A stretch of 64,000 bases of DNA from Synergistaceae bacterium. GTDB taxonomy: Bacteria > Synergistota > Synergistia > Synergistales > Aminithiophilaceae. Position numbers and translations under genes: made by a program. The DNA lies in assembly GCA_016756725.1 (NCBI GenBank), contig JAESII010000004.1, positions 124,001 to 188,000 on the forward strand, in the 5' to 3' direction. Positions 51,133 through 59,688 of this stretch are shown one piece after another. How positions within the stretch are numbered: position 1 is the stretch's first letter; the number at the start of each line of letters is the position of its first letter. The notes below the pieces were generated by a model. It was not told the DNA's origin. It did no database searches and saw nothing but the letters and a program-made list of their open reading frames with translations.

Positions 51133-52224
51133 GTGATGAAACGCATCAACGCTCTTCTGATGTCCCCCTACGGTCCGGCCGTCACGGGAGCCGTCGTCGG
51201 GATCCTGGCGCCCCTGCTGGTCTGGATGGGGAATCCGGGGAACATGGGGATCTGCGTCGCCTGCTTCACCCGCGATATCGCCGGAGCCCTCGGACTCCAT
51301 CGGGCCGCCGTCGTCCAGTACCTCCGCCCCGAGATCCCGGGCTTCGTCCTCGGCTCCTTCCTCTCGGCGGTGATCTTCGGCGAGTATCGGCCGCGGGCCG
51401 GTTCGTCACCGGTGATCCGCTTCTTCCTGGGCCTTTTCGCCATGATCGGCGCCCTCATCTTCCTCGGCTGCCCCTGGCGGGCCTACCTGCGCCTCGCCGG
51501 AGGAGACGGAAACGCCCTGGCCGGGATCGCCGGCCTCCTGGTCGGCATCTTTATCGGCATCGTCTTCCTCTGGAAGGGCTTCACCCTGGCGCGGAGCTAC
51601 CCTTCGCCCAGGTCCTCGGGCCTGTTCATGCCCCTCGTTTCCGTCGTTCTCCTGGTGCTGCTCGTCCTGGCTCCCACCTTCGGCGAGGAGGGCAAGAGCG
51701 CCGTCTTCTTCTCTTCCAGCGGGCCCGGCTCACAGCATGCCCCGCTCATGGCGGCTCTCGCCGTGGGACTGCTCGTCGGCTGGCTCGCCCAGAGGAGCCG
51801 CTTCTGCACCGTCGGCGCCCTCCGCGATCTCGTCATGCTCCGCGACGGCCACCTGGCCAAGGGGGTTCTGGCCTTCATCGCCGCCGCCTTCGTCACCAGC
51901 CTGGCCCTGGGCCTTTTCCGGCCCGGCTTTACCGGACAGCCCGTGGCCCACACCTCCCAGATCTGGAACTTTCTCGGCATGGTCCTTTCGGGACTGGCCT
52001 TCACCCTGGCCGGAGGCTGCCCGGGAAGGCAGCTCATCATGAGCGGCGAAGGCGACGGCGATGCCGCCGTCTTCGTCCTGGGCATGCTCGTCGGAGCGGG
52101 GATCGCCCATAACTTCAACCTCGCCAGTTCACCGGCGGGGGCCACGCCCTTCGCCCTGGGAGCCTTCCTGACGGGCATGGCCTTCTGCCTTGCCGTCGGC
52201 TTCCTGATGCGGGAGAAGATCTGA
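51133..52224 (+). CDS. yedE: YedE/YeeE-type selenium- or sulfur-compound transporter
   Basis: From GTG 51133 (AAGGAG eight bases upstream; ATG 51136 also possible) the protein has about 363 residues and ten or more helices. Conserved motifs are GNPGNMGICVACFTRD, GCPWRAYLRLAGGDGNALAG, AQRSRFCTVGALRD and LAGGCPGRQLIMSGEGDGDAAVF, each with a cysteine of the YeeE/YedE pore. The TusA-like gene that follows matches the yedE-yedF pair seen in selenium-using bacteria. It probably moves thiosulfate or a selenium compound. The upstream ORF extension (51070-51132) is not translated by this criterion. Confidence 0.85.
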   Translation: MMKRINALLMSPYGPAVTGAVVGILAPLLVWMGNPGNMGICVACFTRDIAGALGLHRAAVVQYLRPEIPGFVLGSFLSAVIFGEYRPRAGSSPVIRFFLGLFAMIGALIFLGCPWRAYLRLAGGDGNALAGIAGLLVGIFIGIVFLWKGFTLARSYPSPRSSGLFMPLVSVVLLVLLVLAPTFGEEGKSAVFFSSSGPGSQHAPLMAALAVGLLVGWLAQRSRFCTVGALRDLVMLRDGHLAKGVLAFIAAAFVTSLALGLFRPGFTGQPVAHTSQIWNFLGMVLSGLAFTLAGGCPGRQLIMSGEGDGDAAVFVLGMLVGAGIAHNFNLASSPAGATPFALGAFLTGMAFCLAVGFLMREKI

Positions 52225-52246
52225 TCTTATCGAAGGAGGGATTGTC

Positions 52247-52468
52247 ATGAACGACAGCCACGTCGTCGATGCCCGGGGCCTTTCCTGTCCCCAGCCCGTC
52301 CTGGAGACAAAAAATGCCCTGGCCGCAGCGGCGGGAGGGCCGGTCGAGATTCTCGTCGACACCGTCACGTCCCGCGAAAACGTGTGCCGCTTCGCCCGAA
52401 GCCAGGGCTGGCACTGCCGTCACGAGGAAAGGGACGACGGCTCCTTCCGGATCGTCCTGACCCGCTGA
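52247..52468 (+). CDS. TusA/SirA-family sulfur carrier (YedF-like)
   Basis: The 73-residue protein has the family motif DARGLSCPQPVLETK with the active cysteine, and the two-layer alpha/beta pattern of TusA. It would carry sulfur or selenium as a persulfide or perselenide. It follows the YedE-type transporter by 22 bases on the same strand, so the two probably deliver sulfur or selenium together. GAAGGAGG precedes the ATG. Confidence 0.9.
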   Translation: MNDSHVVDARGLSCPQPVLETKNALAAAAGGPVEILVDTVTSRENVCRFARSQGWHCRHEERDDGSFRIVLTR

Positions 52469-52472
52469 CATC

Positions 52473-52527
52473 ACCCCGACGCAAAGAGGAGGGGGCCTTG
52501 AAGGCCCCCTCCTCTTTGCGTCGGGGT
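52473..52527. terminator. 25-bp-stem hairpin between convergent genes
   Basis: ACCCCGACGCAAAGAGGAGG (from 52473) continues with GGGCC and pairs exactly with 52503-52527 around TTGAA. It lies between tusA-like and the convergent PBP1 gene, so it can stop transcription from both sides. Confidence 0.75.
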
Positions 52528-52551
52528 CCTGGCTTTTGCCCCCTTCGACCT

Positions 52552-53670
52552 TCAGGGTCCGCCGAGAGGAAGGGGAGGGAGAACCTCCACCGTCTGCCAC
52601 CGTCCCTGGAGAAACTCGACGAGATAGATCGGCTGACGACCGTCGCCGCAGCAGTCGACGGCGAAGTTCCAGCCCCAGTGATCGACGCGGTCCATCGCCG
52701 ACAGAGCCGCAGCGACGCCACCCCGGACCGGCCCCCCCTTTTGGACGGCCTGATCGAGCATGGCCAGGGCGGCATGGGCCGAAGCGAGGTGGTCGAAAAC
52801 GGGCCGCGATCCGTAACGCTCCGTCAGCCGTTCGACGAGGGGCCCGAGGTGGTCTTCTCCTTCAGGCATGGAAAAGGAGATGCCCCGGACGCCCGGCCCC
52901 GGCGTTCCCATGAGCTGCATCGACTGGCCCGAGACACCCCAGTCGGAGAGATAGATCGTCAGACCCGGCCAGAAATCGCGCAGAAGCTGCACCGTCAGGG
53001 AGGCGTAGAAATCGGGAAGAACTAACAGAGCCCCCCGAAAGCGGATCCGGCTGTCGAGAAGCCGGATGATCTCCTCTCGGTCCAGGCCGCGGCGGAGACG
53101 CATCACGGCCAGAGGCTCTTCGCCGTGGGCCTCGATGAAGTCAGGCAAAAAGGAGTCGACATACTGGTAGTTGTCCTGATCGGCCAGGACGATGTAGTCC
53201 GTAAAACCCTGGTCCGCCGCAACTCTCCCAAGTCTCCTGGCCCCCGTGCTCGACCGGATCCGGTAGAGTCGGTCCCCTTCGACGGCGAGGCGCCGCGAGT
53301 TGGCCGTCGGCGAGATGAGGGAAATCCGTTCCTTTTCGGCAGCCAGAAGGAGCTTGCCCGTGAAGGTCGACGTGCCGCCGCCCAAGACGGCGACGGCCCC
53401 CGCCTCGACGGCCTTTTGCACCGACCCTTCGACGTTGGCCGGGGAGAGGACGATCGGGTGATAGCGGGCCACCTTCTGCTCACGGCAATCGTCGATGACG
53501 CGCAGCAGGGTCTGCTTCAGGCCCTGGCCCAGAGCGGCCCCCGGCCCCTCCTCCTCGAAGATGAGGGCCACGGGGATGCCCCTGTCGATTTGCTCCAGCA
53601 GGACATTGGCGCCGACGGCGACGGCGAGAGTCAACAGGACGGAGACGATGATGAGCGTGATGGCTCGCAA
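52552..53670 (-). CDS. Periplasmic-binding-protein type 1 (LivJ-like) ligand-binding protein
   Basis: The 372-residue protein starts at TTG 53670 (GAGGAGG seven bases upstream). An N-terminal hydrophobic segment is followed by two Rossmann-like lobes: GIPVALIFEEEGPGAALGQGLKQTLLRVIDD, AVLGGGTSTFTGKLLLAAEKERISLISPTAN and DYIVLADQDNYQYVDSFLPDF. This is the type 1 binding-protein fold used by amino-acid ABC transporters and sensors. No transporter genes adjoin it, and the first helix may anchor it in the membrane. A ligand-sensing role is possible. Confidence 0.75.
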   Translation of the reverse strand: MRAITLIIVSVLLTLAVAVGANVLLEQIDRGIPVALIFEEEGPGAALGQGLKQTLLRVIDDCREQKVARYHPIVLSPANVEGSVQKAVEAGAVAVLGGGTSTFTGKLLLAAEKERISLISPTANSRRLAVEGDRLYRIRSSTGARRLGRVAADQGFTDYIVLADQDNYQYVDSFLPDFIEAHGEEPLAVMRLRRGLDREEIIRLLDSRIRFRGALLVLPDFYASLTVQLLRDFWPGLTIYLSDWGVSGQSMQLMGTPGPGVRGISFSMPEGEDHLGPLVERLTERYGSRPVFDHLASAHAALAMLDQAVQKGGPVRGGVAAALSAMDRVDHWGWNFAVDCCGDGRQPIYLVEFLQGRWQTVEVLPPLPLGGP

Positions 53671-53840
53671 GGCGACCTCCTCGGGATGGATCCCTGTCTA
53701 CAGTTTATTGCCCCCATTTTACCCCAGGGCCGAAGAAAAGGGGACGGGGCGAACGGCTTGAGGACGATGGCGTCATCTTTGCTTTTGAGGTAACATTTCG
53801 TTATCCAGAACCGACAGATTCGCGACGGGAGGAAGACTTG

Positions 53841-55043
53841 ATGGAGGGAGAACGGAAACTGGCCATTCTCGGTGAAGCGGCCCGCCACGATGCCTCCTGC
53901 GCTTCCGGGTCCTCCCGCAGGGGCGGCCTGGGCGGGATCTGCCACAGCTGGACCCCCGACGGGAGGTGCGTGAGTCTTCTCAAGGTCCTGCTGAGCAACC
54001 GCTGCGTCTACGACTGCGCCTACTGCCTCAACAGGGCCTCGTCGGACGTGGAGCGGGCCGAGTTCGCCCCGGCCGAGCTGGCCAAGCTGACCGTCGCCTT
54101 CTACAGGCGCAACTATATCGAAGGCCTTTTTCTCAGCTCCGCCGTCGTCGGGTCGCCCGACGCGACGATGGAACGGATCGTGACGACCCTCAGACTCCTC
54201 CGGCAGGTTCACCGGTTTCCCGGCTACATCCACGCCAAGGTCATCCCCGGCGCCGATCCCACCCTGACGCGACAGGCGGCCCGCTACGCCGACCGGGTGA
54301 GCGTCAACATCGAACTGCCCTCGTCGGAAAGCCTCCGGCGACTGGCCCCGCAGAAGACGGCCCAGGCGGTCCTGGCCCCCATGGGCACTCTGGCCGAGGT
54401 CGTCGCCGAAGGAGCGGAATCCCGCAAGAAAGGCCGCTCGGCGCCGGCCGCGGCCGTCAGCCAGTCGACACAGCTCATCGTCGGCGCCTCGCCCGAGACG
54501 GACCGGACCATCCTCACCCTCACTGAGGCCCTCTACCGCCGCTACGGACTGAGCCGGGTCTACTACTCGGCCTACATGCCCGTCGGCTCCAGCCCCGATC
54601 TGCCCGGCCCCGACAGACCTCCTCCCCTCAGGAGGGAGCACCGGCTCTACCAGGCCGACTGGCTCCTCCGCCTCTACGGCTTCGCCGTCGACGAGCTCGT
54701 CGGTGACGAAGCCCAACTCGACGAGAATCTCGACCCCAAGGCCCGGTGGGCCCTCAATCACCTGGAGCGTTTTCCCCTGGAGGTGAACGGCGCCGAACCG
54801 TCGGAACTGGTCCGCGTGCCCGGCCTGGGGCTCACGACGGCGCGACGGATCGTCGAGGCGCGCCGTCTGCGCCGTCTTGAGGCGGAAGACCTGCCCCGCC
54901 TCGGCCTGGCCCTCAAGAGGGCCCGCCATTTTCTGACCTGCAACGGCCGTTTCCTGGGCGAAAGGCTGACTGCCGAAGGGCTAAGGCAGCGCCTCTTTGA
55001 CGGCCCCGACATCGAGGGGCGGCAGTTGAGGCTCTTCCCGTGA
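53841..55043 (+). CDS. Radical SAM protein of the TIGR03916 (putative DNA modification/repair) family
   Basis: The 400-residue protein has the radical SAM cluster motif C55-VYD-C59-AY-C62-LNR and the family-specific GRCVSLLKVLLSNRCVYDC start, FLSSAVVGSPDATMERIV, and a C-terminal helix-hairpin-helix-like segment (LVRVPGLGLTTARRIVEARRLRRLEAEDL). That last segment suggests nucleic-acid binding. The gene overlaps the DUF4130/TIGR03915 gene by four bases, a constant pair in many genomes. Its chemistry is not known. Confidence 0.9.
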   Translation: MEGERKLAILGEAARHDASCASGSSRRGGLGGICHSWTPDGRCVSLLKVLLSNRCVYDCAYCLNRASSDVERAEFAPAELAKLTVAFYRRNYIEGLFLSSAVVGSPDATMERIVTTLRLLRQVHRFPGYIHAKVIPGADPTLTRQAARYADRVSVNIELPSSESLRRLAPQKTAQAVLAPMGTLAEVVAEGAESRKKGRSAPAAAVSQSTQLIVGASPETDRTILTLTEALYRRYGLSRVYYSAYMPVGSSPDLPGPDRPPPLRREHRLYQADWLLRLYGFAVDELVGDEAQLDENLDPKARWALNHLERFPLEVNGAEPSELVRVPGLGLTTARRIVEARRLRRLEAEDLPRLGLALKRARHFLTCNGRFLGERLTAEGLRQRLFDGPDIEGRQLRLFP

Positions 55044-55780
55044 CGGGCCTGCGCCACGACGGGACCTTCGACGGCCTTCTCTGCGCCCTTGACGAGGCCC
55101 TCCTGTCGGGCCTCACCCGGGTGCTTGCCCCCGAGGACCCTCCCCTTTTTCTCGAAGAGGCCGTCAGGACCGACGGCGGAAGAGCCCGCCGTTTCACAGC
55201 CCGCCTCGTCGCGGCTTCCGGCACCGAGGCGGTGAGACGGCTCTGGCTGGCCTCCCTGGCCGGAGCCTCGGGCGACCTGCTTTCAGCCTACTGCCGCAGG
55301 GCCTTTGTCCTCGGCAGGGCCCTGGCCGACGACCACGGACAGGACGAGGTGCGGCAGGTCCACCGTCTGGCTCGGGCCGCCTCCGTCGAGGCTCACCGGC
55401 TGGCCGGGTTCCTCCGCTTCGCCCGTCGGGGCGAGGTCTGGTACGCTCCCTGCGAGCCCGATTTCGCCGTCCTCCCCATCGTGGGCAACCACATCGCCCG
55501 CCGCTTTCCCGACAGCAACCGCATCGTCCATGACCTGAGACGGGAAAGGGCCGCCCTCTGCCGGGACGGCCGCTTCACCCTGATACCCTTGGCCCGCCCG
55601 ACATCGGCCGTCGAAGACGACGAGGCCTTCCCCCGTCTGTGGCGGACCTACTTCCGGGCCGTCACCAACGAGGCCCGAAGGAACGAGGTCCTCCAGAGAA
55701 GCCGGATGCCCCGGCGCTACTGGGAGCACCTCGTCGAAGAGCCCGAGGGTGGCGATGACGTCAGCGGGAAAGGCTGTTGA
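55040..55780 (+). CDS. TIGR03915 (DUF4130) protein, partner of the radical SAM protein
   Basis: The 246-residue protein begins at GTG 55040, overlapping the preceding stop, with the family hallmark RHDGTFDGLLCALDEAL. DUF4130 motifs follow: VRQVHRLARAASVEAHRLAGFLRF, WYAPCEPDFAVLPIVGNHIARRFPDSNRIVHD and LWRTYFRAVTNEARRNEVLQRSRMPRRYWEHL. The fold is related to uracil-DNA-glycosylase-associated proteins by annotation in this family; the activity is unknown. The 3' end overlaps the convergent aminotransferase gene by 20 bases. Confidence 0.9.
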   Translation: MTGLRHDGTFDGLLCALDEALLSGLTRVLAPEDPPLFLEEAVRTDGGRARRFTARLVAASGTEAVRRLWLASLAGASGDLLSAYCRRAFVLGRALADDHGQDEVRQVHRLARAASVEAHRLAGFLRFARRGEVWYAPCEPDFAVLPIVGNHIARRFPDSNRIVHDLRRERAALCRDGRFTLIPLARPTSAVEDDEAFPRLWRTYFRAVTNEARRNEVLQRSRMPRRYWEHLVEEPEGGDDVSGKGC

Positions 55781-56936
55781 CGGCCTTTTCGATCCTCTTG
55801 AGGGCCTCTTCGAGAATCGGCCGGGGACAGGCGAGGACGACCCGTTCGAAACCGGCTCCGGCAGGCCCGAAGATATGCCCTTCGTCGAGCCAGACCTTGG
55901 CGTTGTGGAGCATCAGCCCCTCCAGCTCCTGGGCCGAAAGCCCCAGAGCGCGGCAGTCGATCCAGGCCAGATAGGTCCCTTCTGGACGGATGAGACGAAG
56001 CTGAGGCAGGTGGCGAGCCAGGAAGTCCTCGACGAAGGCGATGTTGCCCTCGAGGTACTCCAGCAACGCCTCGAGCCAGGCTTCGCCGTGGCGATAGGCC
56101 GCCTCGGCTGCCGCCTGGGCGAAGACGTTGGGCCGTTTCAGTCCCAGGGCCATCAGCTCGTTGCGGAAGCGCTCCCTCTTCTGCCTGTCGGCGATGATGA
56201 TCGTCGAGAACTGGAGGCCCGCCAGATTGAAGGTCTTGCTCGGGGCGACGCAGGTGGCCGACGAGGCGGCAAAGGCCTCATCGAGGGAGGCGAAGGGGAT
56301 CTGGCGGTTAGGACGGTAGACGAGGTCGCCGTGGATCTCGTCGGCGATGACGAAAAGGCCGTGACGGAGACAGATCTCGCCGAAGCGGCGCAGCTCCTCT
56401 TCGGTCCAGACCCGCCCTACCGGATTGTGGGGACTGCAGAGGATGACGGCCGTCGTTCTCGGATCGGCGGCCTTCTGCTCCAGATCGTCGAAATCCATGG
56501 CATAGCGGCTGCCGTCGAAGACGAGAGGGTTCTCCACGATATGGCGGCCGTTACGGGTGACGCATTCGTAGAAGGGGTAGTAGACGGGCGTCTGAAGGAT
56601 GACGCCCTCGCCGGGAAGGGTGAAAAGCCGGATCAGGACGCTCACGGCGGGGATGACGCCGGGACAGAAGCAGAACTGCTCCCCGTCGACGGCCCATCCA
56701 TGGCGCCGCTCGAGCCAGGCGGCGATGGCCTCGTCGCAGCTCGGCGCCGGGGCGCCATAGCCGAAAATGCCATGGCGGGCCCGCTCGATGAGGGCCTCCC
56801 GGACGGCTGCCGGGGCCTCGAAATCCATGTCGGCGATCCAAAGAGGCAGCAGATCCGGTTCGGCCAGGTCCCACTTCGCGGAGCCCGTGCCGCGGCGTTC
56901 GATGACGCGATCAAAGGCGATTTTTTCCAGGTCCAT
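55761..56936 (-). CDS. MalY/PatB-type C-S lyase (PLP aminotransferase fold)
   Basis: The 391-residue enzyme has the fold-type I PLP pattern: LPLWIADMDFEAPAAVREALIERARHGIFGY (typical MalY/PatB start), CSPHNPVGRVWT, DEIHGDLVY and APSKTFNLAGL with the PLP lysine at 234. Members are cystathionine beta-lyases that release a thiol, pyruvate and ammonia from cysteine conjugates. Free hydrogen sulfide or methionine metabolism is the likely context. ATG 56936 is preceded by GAGGAGGCCTT. Confidence 0.9.
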   Translation of the reverse strand: MDLEKIAFDRVIERRGTGSAKWDLAEPDLLPLWIADMDFEAPAAVREALIERARHGIFGYGAPAPSCDEAIAAWLERRHGWAVDGEQFCFCPGVIPAVSVLIRLFTLPGEGVILQTPVYYPFYECVTRNGRHIVENPLVFDGSRYAMDFDDLEQKAADPRTTAVILCSPHNPVGRVWTEEELRRFGEICLRHGLFVIADEIHGDLVYRPNRQIPFASLDEAFAASSATCVAPSKTFNLAGLQFSTIIIADRQKRERFRNELMALGLKRPNVFAQAAAEAAYRHGEAWLEALLEYLEGNIAFVEDFLARHLPQLRLIRPEGTYLAWIDCRALGLSAQELEGLMLHNAKVWLDEGHIFGPAGAGFERVVLACPRPILEEALKRIEKAVNSLSR

Positions 56937-56979
56937 CACAAGGCCTCCTCAAGAAGTCGCATAAAGGACAGACGTTTTC

Positions 56980-58497
56980 CTACCGCACTTCCTTGCGGCC
57001 GTCGATGCGCAAAAGGGCCTCGCCGGGAGAGAGGATGCGCAGCGAGACGGCATCGATCCTTCGGGAGAGAGTCTCGAGCAGCTCCGCCCCCTCCCTGAAG
57101 CGACCGTTCAGGGGAGCAAGTCTCCAAAGGAGGGGACGGAGCGCCCCGTCAAGCCTGGTGAGGGAGAGATAGATGCCGCCGTATCCGGCGGGATCGAAAA
57201 GATCATCGTAGGGCCCGCTGCCGGCCTCCACTTCGAGCTCAGACGGGCTCAGGAGCCCCAGCAGCAGGGCCTCTTCCCGGGCAGCGACGGTGACGTCGGC
57301 AAAAGCCGGAAGGGAGTGGGCCTGCCACGGGCCCGACGGAACGGGCGAGAAGGGTATGGGCATAGGCAGGGCGACAATTCGTTCCAGCAGGGACGGGGCC
57401 AGTCCCGGACGGAGCGGCCCCAGCAGGACATAGAGACCCGGCGTTTCGCCCAGGGGAGACAGGGCCCGGCCGGCAATGACGAAAGTCAGGGGACCGTCGA
57501 AAAGGGCCCGCCGCTCCTCCTCGCCCAGAACAAGAGGATCGGCCAGATCCTCAAGCAGCCGATCCTCTCTCAGGGGCAACAGAGCTCCGAGAGCGGCGAC
57601 GTCAACATCCTGGAGACGTCCCGTCACAACCAGGACCGGGTCGGAACCGACAAGAGGCAGACTCCTTCCGAGGGGACGGAGAGACGCCTTTTCCTCGGCG
57701 TCGGAAAGAAGATCCCAGGCGTTGCTTTTGAGCCTCAAGGCGCCGTCATCGTCGTCTCTCAGGTGAGCCGAGAGGAGCAGACGCCTTCCCTCCGGCCAGG
57801 GGCGGTCTTTGAAAAGCCCGCCCTCCTCGACGAGAGAGGGATCAACAGACAGGACGATCTCCGCTGCGCCCTCCAGGGGCTCAATAAAGGCGTGACGAAT
57901 CGCCTCTTCCTGCTTGGCCTGCACCATCGCCTCCAGCACGTCCACGTCCGAAGCGGCCAGCAGGAGGGCGTCACCGGCCCGCCCCTCCCAGAGGGCCAGG
58001 TAGAGGGTGGCGCCTGTACGCTCGTTCTTCAGGCGGCCCAGAGACCTCAAGGGCCCGTCCGGTTCGTCGGGAACGGACTCCAGGGCCAGGCCGGCATGGG
58101 CCGCGGCGATGTGGAGCAGGAAATCGCGAAGGTAGGATTCGGGGTTGCGGGCCTTGACGGCGAGAGCCCCTTCCAGGCGGGAGGAACCATCAGGAGAGGC
58201 GGCGACACGGAAGACGCCCGGCCCCGACTGGGCAAGCAGGTCACTGAAGCGCAGGACGAGAAGGGACGGGAGAGGGTCGTCTCCTTCCATCGTCTCCGCC
58301 AGGGCCTCCAGGACCGGAGCGATCCGCTCGCTCAGCTCCTTGCCGTCGGCAAAGCGCAGCGAAAGCTCCACGTCACCCGCCAGAGACCGGGTCATGAAGG
58401 CCTGAGGCTCGGGCAGATTCTCCTGAAGACGCTGAAGGAGGACAAGCCCCGCGAGAAGAACGGCCAGGGCAGCGAGAACGACGGTGGCTTTCTTCAT
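56980..58497 (-). CDS. Secreted or membrane-anchored protein of unknown function
   Basis: I do not recognise this 505-residue protein. From ATG 58497 it opens with a signal peptide or anchor (residues 5-22, rich in Val, Leu and Ala). The rest is soluble with repeating beta-alpha-like patterns, such as DVELSLRFADGKELSERIAPVLEAL and PVLVVTGRLQDVDVAALG, and a duplicate pattern of PEGRRLLLSAHLRDDDDGALRL. It has no cysteine-rich or catalytic signature. It resembles the DUF3352-type exported proteins in layout, but only weakly. It lies downstream of the alpha/beta hydrolase on the same strand. Confidence 0.6.
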   Translation of the reverse strand: MKKATVVLAALAVLLAGLVLLQRLQENLPEPQAFMTRSLAGDVELSLRFADGKELSERIAPVLEALAETMEGDDPLPSLLVLRFSDLLAQSGPGVFRVAASPDGSSRLEGALAVKARNPESYLRDFLLHIAAAHAGLALESVPDEPDGPLRSLGRLKNERTGATLYLALWEGRAGDALLLAASDVDVLEAMVQAKQEEAIRHAFIEPLEGAAEIVLSVDPSLVEEGGLFKDRPWPEGRRLLLSAHLRDDDDGALRLKSNAWDLLSDAEEKASLRPLGRSLPLVGSDPVLVVTGRLQDVDVAALGALLPLREDRLLEDLADPLVLGEEERRALFDGPLTFVIAGRALSPLGETPGLYVLLGPLRPGLAPSLLERIVALPMPIPFSPVPSGPWQAHSLPAFADVTVAAREEALLLGLLSPSELEVEAGSGPYDDLFDPAGYGGIYLSLTRLDGALRPLLWRLAPLNGRFREGAELLETLSRRIDAVSLRILSPGEALLRIDGRKEVR

Positions 58498-58603
58498 GAT
58501 TACCGTCACCCCTTCGTCACGAAAATTTGGCGCCTCCACTAAAGCACAGCCGTCGAAGACGGGCAAGCGATTCCGGCAGGGGAACGGCACATCGGAAGCC
58601 CCC

Positions 58604-59518
58604 TCAGCGGGAGAGGGCCGAATCGACGAAGCGCCGGAGAAGGGCGTTGAACCGCCCGGGCCGCTCCATCATGAGGAAGTGGCCCGTGTCGTCCCACTCC
58701 TCGTAGACGAGGTCGGGGAAGGTCCGGCGCAGGTAATCCGCGTGATCCTCCTCGTAGGAGTCGTGGTAGGAATAGACGGCCAGCGCGGGGACGCCGAAGG
58801 GCCCCCGGAGACGCCAGGTCTCGGGCCGGACGAAGTGGGCCATGGAGCTGTAGGCGACATGGCGATCGACGGAACCCATGAGGGCCCGGACCTCCTGCTG
58901 TACGGCGGGATCGGTCTTTCCGTAGAAAGTCTCTCCGATGAACCACTGGAGGAGGTCGTCCCGCCCGGGCCCGCCGAATCCTTCGGCGAACTGCGCCAGG
59001 GAGGCCCACCAGGCCTGAGGATCTTCGTCCCGAGGCGGGCGGAAGTAGGCCCCGTCGACGTTGACGAAGGCGGCTACGGCCTGGGGACGACGGGCAAGCA
59101 GTTCCAGCCCCACGGCATAACCCATGCTGTGACCGACGATGACGGCCTTCCCGACGCCCGAAGCCTCCAGGACGGCCTCAAGGCCTGCGGCAAAAAGGTC
59201 CACCGTGTACTCCCTGTCCTTGGGCCTGTCGCTCCGGCCGAAACCGGGCAGGTCCACGGCCAGCACCCGGAAGGCTTCGCTGAAGGCGGGAAGCTGGAAG
59301 CGCCAGACCGAGGCGTCACAGGCCCAGCCGTGGACGAAGAGGATGGCCTCCCCCTCCGGCTGTCCCAGGTCGTCGTAGACGACGGCGAGGTCGTCGAGAT
59401 AAGCCTTCCGGGGAGCGGCCTGGGCGGCGGAAAACAGCGAGAGGACAAGGAAAAGGGCCAGAAGGGCCCGCACCGGGGAAAGGCTGCCGCGACGGCAGCC
59501 ACAAAAGACAAGCCTCAT
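58604..59518 (-). CDS. Exported alpha/beta hydrolase
   Basis: The 304-residue protein has a signal peptide (about 15-35, ending SAAQA) and an alpha/beta-hydrolase fold: oxyanion region FVHGWACDASVW, nucleophile GHSMGYAVG, and the late catalytic DDTGHFLMME. It is probably a secreted esterase or peptidase-like enzyme; the substrate is unknown. The ATG 59518 has a weak upstream site (AGAGGG, 12 bases away), and an internal GTG is possible. Confidence 0.85.
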   Translation of the reverse strand: MRLVFCGCRRGSLSPVRALLALFLVLSLFSAAQAAPRKAYLDDLAVVYDDLGQPEGEAILFVHGWACDASVWRFQLPAFSEAFRVLAVDLPGFGRSDRPKDREYTVDLFAAGLEAVLEASGVGKAVIVGHSMGYAVGLELLARRPQAVAAFVNVDGAYFRPPRDEDPQAWWASLAQFAEGFGGPGRDDLLQWFIGETFYGKTDPAVQQEVRALMGSVDRHVAYSSMAHFVRPETWRLRGPFGVPALAVYSYHDSYEEDHADYLRRTFPDLVYEEWDDTGHFLMMERPGRFNALLRRFVDSALSR

Positions 59519-59615
59519 CGGGTGGATTCGCCCTCTTTCTTCTGCTGTCTTCCGGACACTTTACACCGTTCCGGCGATGGACCTCAAGGGCATTGGCGGA
59601 GACGGCAAACAGAAG

Positions 59616-59662
59616 GAGACGGCTCCGCCCTGCCCCCGCCGGGGACAGCACGGAGCCGTCTC
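59616..59662 (-). terminator. Terminator of the murein-peptide operon
   Basis: On the minus strand GAGACGGCTCCG (59662-59651) pairs with CGGAGCCGTCTC (59627-59616), with an inner CTGTCCCC/GGGGGCAG stem, followed by CTTCTGTTTG. It lies 27 bases after the epimerase stop. Confidence 0.65.
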
Positions 59663-59688
59663 AAAAAGGACCACCCGCAGCTGGGGCC

